Assembly (NCBI GenBank): GCA_949126835.1
Contig: OX421492.1
Location: forward strand, 43,612,998 to 43,676,997
Source: Anisus vortex
Lineage: Eukaryota; Mollusca; Gastropoda; Planorbidae
Length of the DNA stretch: 64,000 bases
Direction: 5' to 3'
Shown here: piece after piece, positions 35,716 through 62,900 of the stretch
Layout: each line of letters starts with the position of its first letter
How positions within the stretch are numbered: position 1 is the first letter of the stretch
Notes under the pieces: model-generated
The model's database searches: none
Told to the model about the DNA's origin: nothing
Seen by the model: only the letters and a program-made list of their open reading frames with translations
Made by a program: the position numbers and the translations under genes

Positions 35716-36334
35716 ACAAACAGTTTCATTCATTTCTAAATCTTCTCTTGGTGTGACTATCTCCATCTAGAGAACAGTTAAGCTAACTTAATTATGCTTA
35801 CCGAATTTGTGTTCAGAAAATTAGAATTTAAACCTTTGAAATATTTTAGGTTCAAATATTATTATTTATAAATTAATAAATCTGATTTAGAAACAATTTT
35901 AGGATTAAATATTGCACATGTCATAAATGTCTGCTGTTGCCCCTCCCTTCAAGCTTACAATATTTTTCCCCTGCCCCCTCCCCTCCACCTTGCACTATTT
36001 GTCTTTCACTTCTTGGCAATCTTGCCCCTGTTGGGATACATGTTTATTTATTTCACACATAAGCTAATATGCTAACCTAGCTGTCCTACACAAACATTAT
36101 TCTAGTTATAAACAATGCATATATTACAGTTTATGTGCACATTAGACTATACCATAATTATATTACAGTTTGTTTAATGGCATAAATAGGCTAAATTGCA
36201 GATGAACAAATTCCATTGTTTTGATGTTTTTGTGTTTTGTTTTTTTAATAAAATTAGTTTGTCTTGATTTTTCTTTACAAAAGATACACGTAAAGTAAAA
36301 ATAAAGTATCCTGTCCGACCAAATTGATCCATAG

Positions 36335-36560
36335 ATTCATAGGGCCGGTGAAGCAGGGTTCACAGTTTACCAATCTCTATGGCCATGACATATTAGGGGA
36401 TTTTGTGGCCAGCACAATGCCCATGCGTCTTTACTATACCCTAACTAAAGTCAGGTACTAATTAAAACTGCATAGACTCAGGAACACCTCGCAGAACCAG
36501 GAACAAATCCTAGCCTTCAACAGGATTCAAACACGGGTCCTTTTGTACACCAGCCAAACA
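36335..36560 (-). mobile_element. tRNA-derived SINE, near full length
   Basis: On the minus strand a B-box 'GTTTGAATCC', a body 'gttcctgagtctatgcag', and a tail 'gggcattgtgctggccacaa' / 'catggccatagagattgg' follow in the same order as the SINE at 22549. Confidence 0.75.
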
Positions 36561-37369
36561 CCGTGCTTCTTACAACAGATACAAGAAGTCAATAAAGAGT
36601 CCATCTGTTGGTCAATGATATAATCAGCTGTAGATACAAAATACAAGAAGCACTTTTCGGTGATAAAAGTAAACTGCAGACAATAACTTACTTGGTTGAC
36701 ATCATTGTCGTCTTGAATGAGTTAAATTGCACGGAGGAAAATGTAACATGCCCTAATTTATCTAAAAAGATCCGATCATTCCAAATGAAATTTTAGCCTT
36801 TGCATACAAAAATTTGATTAAAATGAAATGTAAATGCTGTCTATACTTCAGGCCCCACGAAGAGGGCGTGTGTGTTTGTGTGTGTGTGTGTTTGTGTACA
36901 GTTATTGTGCTGCGCTGGGGCCCATATACGAGTTTAACTTTATAATATTAGTTGTAAGATCAATACTGAAGTTTAGGAAAAGCTACATTAACTTTAAATT
37001 AAAATCTGTACTTGATTAAAGTTTGTGAATGGGCTTGTAAGGTTGTGAATGATATGATTACATTCTAATTGTAACTCTTATGACAGTTTGATAAATGGTC
37101 CACAGACCTTATAAAAGATTCCTGATTTCTATAAACGTATGTAATGCAAATAAATCATCTAGATTTGACTAGTGTTTGAAAGTAGGATCGAACCAGCACA
37201 TTTTTTTTCTCATGCGGCTCCAGGTCTGCTTTATTTGTTTTCTTTGAAAAACGACATTTAATTTTAAGCAGACAAAATGATTACGATGATAAATTATGTG
37301 AAATAGCACATTCACATGCTGGAAGCCGAAATTTCATCGTAATGTCCAATTCTACCATGACACCACATA

Positions 37370-37716
37370 TCTATGTACTTGCCAGAAGCCCATTCACATT
37401 CAAAGTTGAAGATGTTCCCGAGAAAGCACAAAGGAGTTCATTAATCGTAATAACAACGATGCAGAGAGAACTGATTTCTCTATAATGCCAGGTACAAAAT
37501 TCTGGATCAAATGTTTGCATTCATAAACTATTTGTGTTGCGCCATTTTCATCCATTTCCAACAAAATATCTTAGTAAACATGCTTTTCCACCTTTTATCA
37601 AGTCTAAACACAGTAAACTTATTGTTAGAGATGAACTTCTTAGTTGTGCTCTTGCAAAGATTGTCCCGTTAATTTCTGAACCTATGAGAAATACGAAATG
37701 TCAACCATCACAATAG
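37370..37716 (+). pseudogene. hAT transposase C-terminal remnant
   Basis: Pieces 'SPFTFKVEDVPEKAQ' and 'LRHFHPFPTKYLSKHAFPPF', then 'IKSKHSKLIVRDEL' and 'ALAKIVPLISEPM', resemble the hAT C-terminal dimerisation region (the ZBED5-like pattern 'F.S.YLCE..FS.L...K.K.R..L'). Upstream parts are frameshifted. The end of the parent transposon appears to be near 38002. Confidence 0.5.
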
Positions 37717-37724
37717 CTAACGTT

Positions 37725-38002
37725 CGTGTGGTAATTAGAAATATAGGCCTAAGCTTAAACCGGCATCTTGCAATATTTAATTAAATTTGTTTTTATGTCT
37801 TCTTTTTTTAAAATGATTAATCGTTATGCTTTAATAGGTTCAATTTGTACAATAAAAATACATCCTGCATATCATTACAATTCATAACAGTCGCAAACTG
37901 CAGTAAAAAGTATGGACGACTTTTTTTTTTGGGGGGGGGGATCGCCAAAGTATGGGAAACTGTATAAAGGGGTCGGGCCTAAACAAATTTGGGAACCACT
38001 GC
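37725..38002 (+). mobile_element. 3' end of a hAT element
   Basis: The sequence after the transposase relic ends 'tttgggaaccactg', whose reverse complement CAGTGGTTCCCAAA is a classic hAT terminus. It contains T and G homopolymers (37920-37940). The left terminus was not found. Confidence 0.5.
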
Positions 38003-38007
38003 TCTAC

Positions 38008-38135
38008 AGCATAATGTTCTCAACGGGGGCGTTATCGCCCCCAGGGGGCGGTGAGAACATCTTAGGGGGCTCTGACGTCCTCGATGGCGATAGGGGGCGG
38101 TGATTGGCCAGTGGGCGGTAGGAACGTACTTGAAA
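38008..38135 (-). mobile_element. Fragment of the GTTGAGAACC MITE family
   Basis: Reverse-complement fragment matching the right end of the two MITEs at 54635 and 55604: 'ttctcaacgggggcg', 'atcgcccccagggggcg' and 'ggcggtgattggccagtggg'. Confidence 0.65.
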
Positions 38136-38149
38136 TAATATGAACACCA

Positions 38150-39115
38150 CTGCTATTTATATTACTTAAATATCAACATTTAGATGATCTTTGATCATAA
38201 TGGTAATCTTGAACTTTGGCAAAGAATAAATCAACTGTTTCATTATTGACTTTTATGTCTACTGTGTAATTGTGATGTAAAAGTCACCAGAACCCTTCAG
38301 ATAAAAAACCGTGATCTATTACTATATTTAGACTGTTTCTGAGAAAGGCGGGGATGGGGGGGGGGGGGGCGGTGGCTAGATTATGGATGAAATATGACGA
38401 AAAACGCAACTGCTGCTAAACATCTGCTATCACCCAACAGTACACGTAATATGCCAATAAGAAATAGGAATCGCGCTGATTTGTAGAAGAAGAAGTAAGC
38501 TTATAGGCTCGGTTCAGTTTATATATTAAATATCTGCATTGGTTCGGTTGAAAACGAAGTTCGGTGCTTTCGTTAATAATCGCAATTTCAGATTGGCTGG
38601 TTTTAATTTAAAATAAAATATTTTAAAATATGATTTATAAAAAACAAGCTTTGACATCGATATGCACTTACCTATTTTTATTGTACACCGGAACTTATGT
38701 ATAACTAGAAATTTAAGTTGAGAAATAGCACTATTCAGAGAAATGGCAAGTGATGAAGAAATTACATTGTGTGATTACATACAAACCTCCCAATTTTCTT
38801 TACAACTTGATCTTTCTACTCTACCAAACAATTAAGGGTTACGTTTAGCTTACGTTTATTTATTACAGAAGGGAAAATTAGCAAATTTAGCTTTAAAAAA
38901 AAGGGACTTAAAAGGCGACACTATAATACTTAAACTAAAATATTTTTATGAAAGAGAAATTAATAATGATTATTTATATATCGCTTGTATCCATGCCATT
39001 ACAATTAGAATGTCCAGAGCGCTCTTGGTATACATTGTATACATCTTGGTATACATTGCAGTAGCAGATGTAGATCTATGAGTACGTAAGGCACGCAACC
39101 ACTAGTTAATTAACA
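38150..39115. other. Intergenic, no gene seen
   Basis: AT-rich sequence with a G-run near 38358; no supported gene. Confidence 0.6.
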
Positions 39116-39117
39116 AA

Positions 39118-40195
39118 TTATGTCTTTAAACTCTTTTTAAAAGACTCTTTTGTCTCAGAATCTCTCAGTGTCTGAAACAAGCTGTTCCATATAGAAAGCA
39201 CCACAGATTCAAACAAGCTGTTCCATATAGAAAGCACCACAGATTCAAATAAGCTGTTCCATATAGAAAGCGCCACAGATTCAAACAAGCTGTTCCATAT
39301 AGAAAGCGCCACAGATTCAAACAAGCTGTTCCATATAGAAAGCGCCACAGATTCAAACAAGCTGTTCCATATAGAAAGCGCCACAGATTCAAACAAGCTG
39401 TTCCATATAGAAAGCGCCACAGATTCAAACAAGCTGTTCCATATAGAAAGCGCCACAGATTCAAACAAGCTGTTCCATATAGAAAGCGCCACAGATTCAA
39501 ACAAGCTGTTCCATATAGAAAGCGCCACAGATTCAAACAAGCTGTTCCATATAGAAAGCGCCACAGATTCAAACAAGCTGTTCCATATAGAAAGCGCCAC
39601 AGATTCAAACAAGCTGTTCCATATAGAAAGCGACACAGATTCAAACAAGCTGTTCCATATAGAAAGCGCCACAGATTCAAACAAGCTGTTCCATATAAAA
39701 AGCGCCACAGATTCAAACAAGCTGTTCCATATAGAAAGCGCCACAGATTCAAACAAGCTGTTCCATATAGAAAGCGCCACAGATTCAAACAAGCTGTTCC
39801 ATATAGAAAGCGCCACAGATTCAAACAAGCTGTTCCATATAGAAAGCGCCACAGATTCAAACAAGCTGTTCCATATAGAAAGCGCCACAGATTCAAACAA
39901 GCTGTTCCATATAGAAAGCGCCACAGATTCAAACAAGCTGTTCCATATAGAAAGCGCCACAGATTCAAACAAGCTGTTCCATATAGAAAGCGCCACAGAT
40001 TCAAACAAGCTGTTCCATATAGAAAGCGCCACAGATTCAAACAAGCTGTTCCATATAGAAAGCGCCACAGATTCAAACAAGCTGTTCCATATAGAAAGCG
40101 CCACAGATTCAAACAAGCTGTTCCATATAGAAAGCGCCACAGATTCAAACAAGCTGTTCCATATAGAAAGCGCCACAGATTCAAATAAGAGCTGT
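39118..40195 (-). repeat. 36-bp minisatellite (x~28) grown from a LINE ORF tail
   Basis: The array unit, read on the minus strand, encodes ALSIWNSLFESV (12 codons, 36 bp) about 28 times. It then continues in frame into 'QTLRDSETKESFKKSLKT' and a stop at 39118. 'A-x-x-x-W-N-S-L' followed by 'L-R-x-S...F-K-x-x-L-K-T' is the C-terminal signature of non-LTR retrotransposon RTs, and the same tail occurs singly at 27620. So one WNSL-containing segment of a LINE was amplified. Units are nearly identical, with slightly diverged edge copies. The long repeated frame is not a gene. Confidence 0.9.
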
Positions 40196-40737
40196 TACGA
40201 GGATACATTTGATCGCGCGTGCTTTGATATCAGTTCTTGAAAGTAGGAAGTAGTTACACATCTCTACCTAAAGGACATAGTTACACATCTCAATCTCTAC
40301 CTAAAGGACATCATTTTGTGATTAATGCGCTTCATCACAGGGAGCCAGTGGAGATCTTGCCTCTTTACCCGCGACACAATTTGTGCTGTAGGGTTTTTTA
40401 CCATGTCGAGTCTCTGGAGCTAGTTCTGGGAAAAACCCCATAGGCATATTGTATGTTTGCCGATTTTACCGTTGTCAACTTTACCGTTTTGATAGTTTTG
40501 CCGAAATTACTGTTGCCGAATTTACCTTTGCCAAAATAACCTTGTCGAATTTACCGTTACCATATTTACAGTGATTCGACGCAATGACCACTCCTCATTT
40601 ACCATTCCAAATCAAAAAAGTTTTTTTTATCTTTTTTTTTGTACTCCCCACCCAGTATTCTAAAAAATCCGTTGTCATCATTCATTCATTGATCATCTTG
40701 TCTACGATTGGCCCTGGTTTTAATCACTACCCCACAC

Positions 40738-40895
40738 GCACGCACCGACGTCTACAAATATTCTTTTTTTCAGTCTGCCATTAGGCTATTTAATATTCTT
40801 TTTTTCAGTCTGCCATTAGGCTGTGGAACATCACTCCATCACTGCCCCTATTGTGCCGGCTTTCAAATATTCACTGAAGGGCTGGACTAAAAACC
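40738..40895 (+). pseudogene. LINE C-terminal tail with a 35-bp tandem duplication
   Basis: Pieces 'YKYSFFQSAIRLWN' and 'SAIRLWNITPSLPLLC' match the C-terminal 'SFFQSAIRLWN.LP' motif of non-LTR retrotransposons. The segment 'atattctttttttcagtctg' plus 'ccattaggct' is present twice at a 35-bp offset (from 40758 and 40793). Fragmentary. Confidence 0.65.
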
Positions 40896-41164
40896 TAAAG
40901 TGACACTCTGTCATCTGTTTATAATTGATGTTTGTGATGCTTTTTTATTTTATGTGTAGTTAAATTGTGGACTCTTTCCTCGGTCCTAACGGGGTCTCCA
41001 CAGTAATATGAAGAAGAAAAAAGAAAAATTTTAGAACAGTCACGTTATTTGAAAAGTCTGGCCACGGAGTTAGGCTACTTCATGAATATGTGTAGTTTTT
41101 AGAATTTTATTGAAAAATTCGAACGCGTAACATTCGTATATAGGCCTAATGTTCTAAGTGTTTA

Positions 41165-41200
41165 CCCCCCCCCCCCCCCCCAAAAAAAAAAAAAAAAAAA
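41165..41200. repeat. C18-A18 homopolymer block
   Basis: 18 C followed by 18 A. The lengths may be affected by sequencing error. Confidence 0.9.
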
Positions 41201-41489
41201 CTTCTCTACCAAGACGATAGATATATAAATAGATAGATAAGCTTTATGCCGATGAATATTTGAACATAAGCCTTTATGCCTATTTAAAAAACTAAGTTTT
41301 TAAAGTTTAATAATGTATGCATTAAAATACATCGCTGAAATTATTATTTATTATTAGTTTCATTTATAATTATAGGCCGATACAAAAAAAATTGTTTCCC
41401 TCAATTAAGGCTATTACATTACGTTTATTGAAGAATCTGATATGTTTTTATTCCATCGCGAAAACATCCTTCGCCCAAACGGTCGCGCC

Positions 41490-41830
41490 GAAACGTCACG
41501 TACCGATTCCAAACAGCCCCGGACATATCTTATAGCTATAGCACTCAACTCACAACTAAATATAATAAACCCAACACAACCACCAAACTGCAGACACTAC
41601 CACCATCCACAAGAGACAGTAGACCACTTCCTACTTGAATGCCCAGCTGACCAAAATCAGACATGCATTACTCTCCCCTCTCTCTACCATCACCAACACA
41701 CTATGCCAGGTACAGAAATAATACAAAACAACTCATAAAGAATGTATATATGTTAGGGTTAGTCTGGCATTAACTGCAAGAGAGAAAACAGCTCTGCAGA
41801 CTGGCTAATACTAATAGAAAAAGATAGGGA
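41490..41830 (+). pseudogene. Degenerate copy of the RNase H-type LINE 3' end
   Basis: 'IALNSQLNIINPTQPPNCR' and 'HPQETVDHFLLECPA' parallel the tail at 32058-32430 on the opposite strand. The same 3' UTR end 'ctctgcagactggctaat' appears at 41794-41811. Two of the tail's conserved Cys are lost here. Confidence 0.75.
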
Positions 41831-42620
41831 AAACTTTCAAGGATTTCTAAAGTCAGAAAATTTAGCCCATAAATAAATTAAAAACATTAAAATCTTGCTA
41901 TTAGTAATTAGACTATTCGAGGCAGATGAATAAAAGACACGCAAATCTCGTTCATTATTTATTTCACATTTTCATTTATTATTGGTTTGCCAAGAAAAGT
42001 ATGTAGACAACAATCAATGAATATTACAAACAAAACTGCTTGATATAGAAAATCCATTTTGTGTAGACATTGCTTTGAACAGTACAAAAGTAATAAAATA
42101 TTATTTTAGGTATTTTTTATACATTGGTTTTATAGGCTGGAAAGAGTTAAACTAATTATAAAAGTATATGGACCACATTAAATATACACGAAATGCCAAT
42201 AATTTGTAATAAATATTGAGTTGAAATATACAAAAAATAACTTTGTACAATACAACATGTCTACAAAAAGACATATTCTTCATACTGATACTTATTTTAG
42301 CACAATAGTCCATAGTCCATAGCAGTGATGTAGCCAGGACTTCAAGGTAAAGGAAAGGGGGGGGGGGGGGGCAATAGTCCAAGGTTGGGGGAGGTGGGGG
42401 GTATATAGTGTGAGTGAAAAGGGGTGGTGGTGCAAGGTGTGCTGGTGGGGGGAATTGGGCAACCATGACAGAAGTGCAATATAGCGCTGTAATAATAACT
42501 TAACCTAGTGATAATAATCAATAGTTGAAACTTACAAATTAGGTCAATTAAATATATAAGCCTGTATTTCATCAACATATTAAAGTCCCATTTTCTAAAG
42601 AAAAAAAAAGTATAATTATC

Positions 42621-42963
42621 AGTGGCGTAGCCATGATTTCAAAATGTTACTAAGACAAATAGTGCTAGATAGGAAGGCAACCAGTATAGGGGTTGGTCAG
42701 TTGTGCAATGGTAGAAATGGTTGTAGAAAGAGGGAAGGGAGGCAATAGCAGGCTAATTTTCAACTGGTGCACAATTTTCCCTAAACTATTGAATAACTAG
42801 AACTAGTACTTAAAATGTAAAATAAGATTCATGAAATATAAAATATGTTTATAAAAAAAGATAGTACAACAAAGAAAAATAAGTATTTAAAAAATCTTCG
42901 GTATGAAAAAAACCTGGGCTGGCGGGGTGGGGTATACCTCGACCTTGTGGCTACGCCTTTTGT
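42621..42963. mobile_element. Candidate MITE with GGCGTAGCCA ends
   Basis: Left 'agtggcgtagccatgatttc' and right 'ccttgtggctacgcc' are inverted. A further 'gatgtagccaggacttcaag' at 42327 may be another copy end. Target duplication unresolved. Confidence 0.4.
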
Positions 42964-43425
42964 CAACAGTTTACACTATAGGCCCACTCAATGCACTCAT
43001 ACAACTTAGTGGTCAACAGTTTACACTATAGGCCCACTCATACAACTTAGTGGTCAACAGTTAACACTATAGGCCTACTCATACAACTTAGTGGTCAACA
43101 GTTGACACTATAGGCCCACTCATATAACTTAGTGGTCAACAGTTTACACTATAGGCCCACTCATAGAACTTAGTGGTCAACAGTTTACACTATAGGCCCA
43201 CTCATACAACTTAGTGGTCAACATTTGATACTATAGGCCCACTCATACAACTTAGTGGTCAACAGTTGACACAATAGGCCCACTCATACAACTTAGTGGT
43301 CAACAGTTGACACTATAGGCCCACTCATACAACTTAGTGGTCAACAGTTGACACAATAGGCCCACTCATACAACTTAGTGGTCAACAGTTGACACTATAG
43401 GCCCACTTATACAACTTAGTGGTCC
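42963..43425. repeat. Minisatellite, 41-bp unit x~11
   Basis: The unit is 'ggtcaacagttgacactata' plus 'ggcccactcatacaacttagt'; copies vary at 'gtttac/gttgac'. It starts at the right end of the candidate MITE. Confidence 0.95.
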
Positions 43426-43964
43426 CTAGTTAATACAACAAAAGACTTTTGCAAAGATAAAGTATGAATCACTTGGAGTAGGCCTACATTTTTAATTATA
43501 GGCTACTTAATTCACTCGTTAGGAATTTTCTCATGTCTTGTAGTTACATATAGCGCTAACCGGTATGGTATTTACAAAGATATTGGAATATATTCACTCA
43601 GGTTTATTATTCTTATTATCGCTAAACACTTAAAATATTTGTAGTTTACTAAATCTTAGGTAATAAATGCAGTCAATAAAAAGAAAAGGCATTTCCATTT
43701 GAGTGCTTTGAGCAGTGTAGGCCTACTGTTTTATTAATCCTATTCTTTGTAGAGACATAAGTGAATAAATTTGATTGTGAATAACTCATCTCCAAACAAT
43801 GCTTAGAAAACAGAATAACAAGTTTGTGACTCACTCAAAACACATGTGTCAATTGCACCAGGAACTTCAATACAACTAGAGTTTTAAACAGATGCCATTG
43901 TCTATTTATATAGCTTAGATAGCTTTCATTCTTCTCTATTTAATCACACCAAGGCTAGGATAAC

Positions 43965-44515
43965 TAGGATGTCCAGTCTATTCAATCAATGGATGATGTC
44001 TAGTCTATTCAATCAATGGATGATGTCAGTGCTATTCAAGCAATGGATGATGTCTAGTCTATTCAATCAATGGATGATGTCTAGTCTATTCAATCAATGA
44101 ATGATGTCTAGTCTATTCAATCAATGGATAATGTCTAGTCTATTCAATTAATGGATGATGTCCAGTGCTATTCAATCATTGGATGATGTCCAGTGCTATT
44201 CAATCAATGGATGATGTTCAGTGCTATTCAATTAATGGATGATGTGCAGTGCTATTCAATCATTGGATGATGTCCAGTCTATTCAATCAATGGATGATGT
44301 CCAGTGCTATTCAATCATTGGATGATGTCCAGTGCTATTCAATCAATGGATGATGTTCAGTGCTATTCAATTAATGGATGATGTCCAGTGCTATTCAATC
44401 ATTGGATGATGTCCAGTGCTATTCAATCAATGGATGATGTTCAGTACTATTCAATCAATGGATGATGTCCAGTGCAATTCAATCAATGGATGATGTCCAG
44501 TGTTATTCAATCAAT
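43965..44515. repeat. Minisatellite, ~28-bp unit x~20
   Basis: Units on the theme 'aatcaatggatgatgtccag' plus 'tgctattc'. It has sub-patterns (with or without 'tgc'), giving a higher-order repeat. Located downstream of the STK32 stop codon. Confidence 0.95.
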
Positions 44516-44740
44516 GCCATTCTCTCAGTATATAATACACTTAAAGTTACTTAGTAAACAATTTGTATTTACTAAAAGAATGTATTGTTCACTTGCACAT
44601 ATGGTACTCTTCTTTGAAAAACAAATTACTTGTGTAATCAATTCTTACATCAATTTATTGATTAATAATGAAAAAAAATGACATCCATAGAAAAAAAAGA
44701 ATTATAAATTTACAAGAACAAAAATAACTTTACCGTGGGA

Positions 44741-44761
44741 TTTATTTGGTAGATGTTTATT
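44741..44761 (-). terminator. Candidate STK32 poly(A) signals
   Basis: Two AATAAA hexamers on the minus strand (44761-44756 and 44746-44741), about 210-225 nt after the STK32 stop codon. Confidence 0.55.
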
Positions 44762-44967
44762 TATCAGTTCTTTTTTTATTGAACGTTTAATACAGGTGTT
44801 AAAATTATCTCCTTAAGATAAAAACTAAAAAAAAAAAACTCTAATTGGTATTAATACGTGAATAAATAAATAAATGTTTGATAATATGCTTATCATACTG
44901 AAATGTATAGTGGCTACTATTTGAAGCCTACCAGTACTAAAATAAGTAGCTTATTAAATACTGTGCA

Positions 44968-59462
<14,495 letters not shown>

Positions 59463-59541
59463 CTGTGGATAAAACAATATAACGTAATCACACTACACAT
59501 AAATATAAATAAAATAATATTATATAGGCTATAGGCTAGAA

Positions 59542-59744
59542 CAGGAGTCGGCAACCTTTTACTGGTATGCCAAAGTGGGATTTCAAATATATTCAGAATG
59601 AGTACAGCTTAAAAGTCACAGTTTTCTCGAACTCAATTATTTGTAGAAAGGACTTGAACTGCATTTTGGGGTGTCTTCCGCGTGTCATTAAAAATCCCTC
59701 TGCGTGCCAAGATTAGCACACGTGCCGTAGGTTGCCGATCCCTA
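59542..59744. mobile_element. hAT-like MITE, 203 bp
   Basis: Ends CAGGAGTCGGCAACCT and, inverted, TAGGGATCGGCAACCT. Perfect 8-bp duplication 'ggctagaa' at 59534-59541 and 59745-59752. It lies 79 bp upstream of the STK32 catalytic-loop exon. Confidence 0.9.
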
Positions 59745-59959
59745 GGCTAGAATATGTGTAAGCTTATGAGCCTAAAAAATGTTTCGCTTTATTCACCTAC
59801 AACGTTTATTTTGGTCCAATTCCCCGACCATAATAATATAATTTCCCTTCTTTCTTTTATTTATTCAATTGCATACTTTGGCTAACAGAACGTGTGCTGT
59901 GCTACATTCAAGTTATGTCATAATCATATCAATACAACAAATTATGTCAAATATCATAA

Positions 59960-62900
59960 TGAAATTAAATTTTAACATTACATCTAATTGTATCAGTACA
60001 TATAATTGAATCAGTAAATCTAATTGTATCAGTAAATCTAATTGTATCAGTACATCTAGTTTTATCAGTACATCTAATTGTATCACTACATCTAATTGTA
60101 TCCAGTACATCTAATTGTATCACTACATCTAATAGTATCAGTACATTTAATTGTATCACTACATCTAGTTGTATCATTACATCTAATTGTATCACTACAT
60201 CTAATTGTATCACTGTATCTAACTGTATCACTACATCTAGTGGTATCACTACATCTAATTGTATCACTACATCTATTGTATCACTGCATCCAATTGTATC
60301 ACTTGATCTAATTGTATCACTACATCTAATTATATCACTACATCTAAGTGTATCACTTGATCTAATTGTATCAGTACATCTAGTTTTATCAGTACATCTA
60401 ATTGTATCACTACATCTAATTGTATCAGTACATCTAATTGTATCACTACATCTAATAGTATCAGTACATTTAATTGTATCACTACATCTAATTGTATCAT
60501 TACATCTAATTGTATCACTGCATCTAATTGTATCACTGTATCTAACTGTATCACTACATCTAGTGGTATCACTACATCTAATTGTATCACTACATCTATT
60601 GTATCACTGCATCCAATTGTATCACTTGATCTAATTGTATCAGTACATCTAGTTTTATCAGTACATCTAATTGTATCTCTACATCTAATTGTATCAGTAC
60701 ATCTAATTGTATCACTACATCTAATAGTATCAGTACATTTAATTGTATCACTACATCTAATTGTATCATTACATCTAATTGTATCACTGCATCTAATTGT
60801 ATCACTGTATCTAACTGTATCACTACATCTAGTGGTATCACTACATCTAATTGTATCACTACATCTATTGTATCACTGCATCCAATTGTATCACTTGATC
60901 TAATTGTATCACTACATCTAATTATATCACTACATCTAAGTGTATCACTTGATCTAATTGTATCAGTACATCTAGTGGTATCACTTGATCTAATTGTATC
61001 ACTACATCTAATTGTATCACTACATCTAATTGTATTAGTGCATAGTATTATATAATTACATCTAGCTTCATCACTACATCTAATTGAAACAATACATCTA
61101 ATTGTATCACTGAATCTAACTGTACCACTGCATCTAATTGTATCACTACATCTAACTGTATCACTACATCTAATTGTATCATTATCATTATCATTAATAG
61201 ATGTAGTGTTATTATTCATCCTTATCATAATTGTATTAGTACATTTTATTGTATCACTACATCTAATTGTATCACTACATCTAATTGTATCACTACATCT
61301 AATTGTATCACTACATCTAATTGTATCACTACATCTGTTGTATCACTACATCTAATTGGATCACTACATCTATTGTATCACTACATCTAATTGTATAACT
61401 AACTACATCTATTTGTATAACTACATCTAATTGTATAACTACATCTAATTGTATCACTGCATCTAACTGTATCAATGCATCTAATTGTATCACTACATCT
61501 AATTGTATCACTGCATCTTATTGTATCACTTGATCTAATTGTATCACTACATCTAATTGTATTAGTACATCTAATTGTATCACTACATCTATTGTATCAC
61601 TATATCTAATTGTATCACTACATCTAATTGTATCACTACATCTATTGTATCACTACATCTAATTGTATCACTACATCTAATTGTATCACTACATCTAATT
61701 GTATCACTACATCTGTTGTATCACTACATCTAATTGGATCACTACATCTATTGTATCACTACATCTAATTGTATAACTAACTACATCTAATTGTATAATT
61801 ACATCTAATTGTATAACTACATCTAATTGTATCATTACATCTAATTCTATCACTGCATCTAATTGTATCACTTGATCTAATTGCATCACTTGATCTAATT
61901 GTATCACTACATCTAATTGTATTACTACATCTAATTGTATCACTACATCTAATTGTATCACTACATCTAATTGTATCACTTGATTTAATTGTATCACTTG
62001 ATCTAATTGTATCACTACAACTAATTGTATCATTATCATAATCATTATTAGATGTAGTGATATTATTCATCATTATCATAATTGTATTAGTACATTTTAT
62101 TGTATTAGTACATCTAATTGCATCATTACATCTAATTTTATCACTACATCTAATTGTATCACTGCATCTAACTGTATCACTGCATCTAATTGTATCACTA
62201 CATCTAATTGTATCACTGCTTCTAATTGTATCACTTGATCTAATTGTATCACTACATCTAATTGTATTAATACATCTAATTGTATCACTTCATCTAATTG
62301 TATCACTGCATCTAATTGTATCACTGCATCTAATTGTATCACTGCATCTAATTGTATCGCTGCATCCAATTGTATCACTTGATCTAATTGTATCACTTGA
62401 TCTAATTGTATCACTTGATCTAATTGTATCACTTGATCTAATTGTATCACTTAAATGGGGTAAAGTAAAGGTGGCTGTGCATAGTGCTGGCCACACAATC
62501 ACTTAGTATGCCGTGGCCACAGAAACTGGTGAACACTGCTTCATCGGCCTTATAGATCAATATAATCCGACGGGATACTTTTTATCTAATTGTATCACTT
62601 GATCTAATTGTATCACTACATCGAATTGTATCACTGCATCTAATTGTATCGCTGCATCTAATTGTATCAGTACATCTAATTGTATCACTTGACCTAATTG
62701 TATCACTACATCGAATTGTATCACTACATCTAGTTATATCACTACATCTAATTGTATTAGTACATCTAATTGTATCATTAAATCTAAGTGTAACCCTACA
62801 TCCAATTGTAACCCTACATCCAATTGTATCCTTACATCTGATTGTATTAGTAAATCCGATTGTATCATTCAATCTTATTGTATCACTATATCTATTTGTA

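Noticed and set aside
39118..40208. Long repetitive open frames (about 350 codons) as a repeat-protein gene
   Set aside because: The frames exist because the unit is 36 bp; two frames are open at once, and the non-repeated end is a LINE C-terminus.
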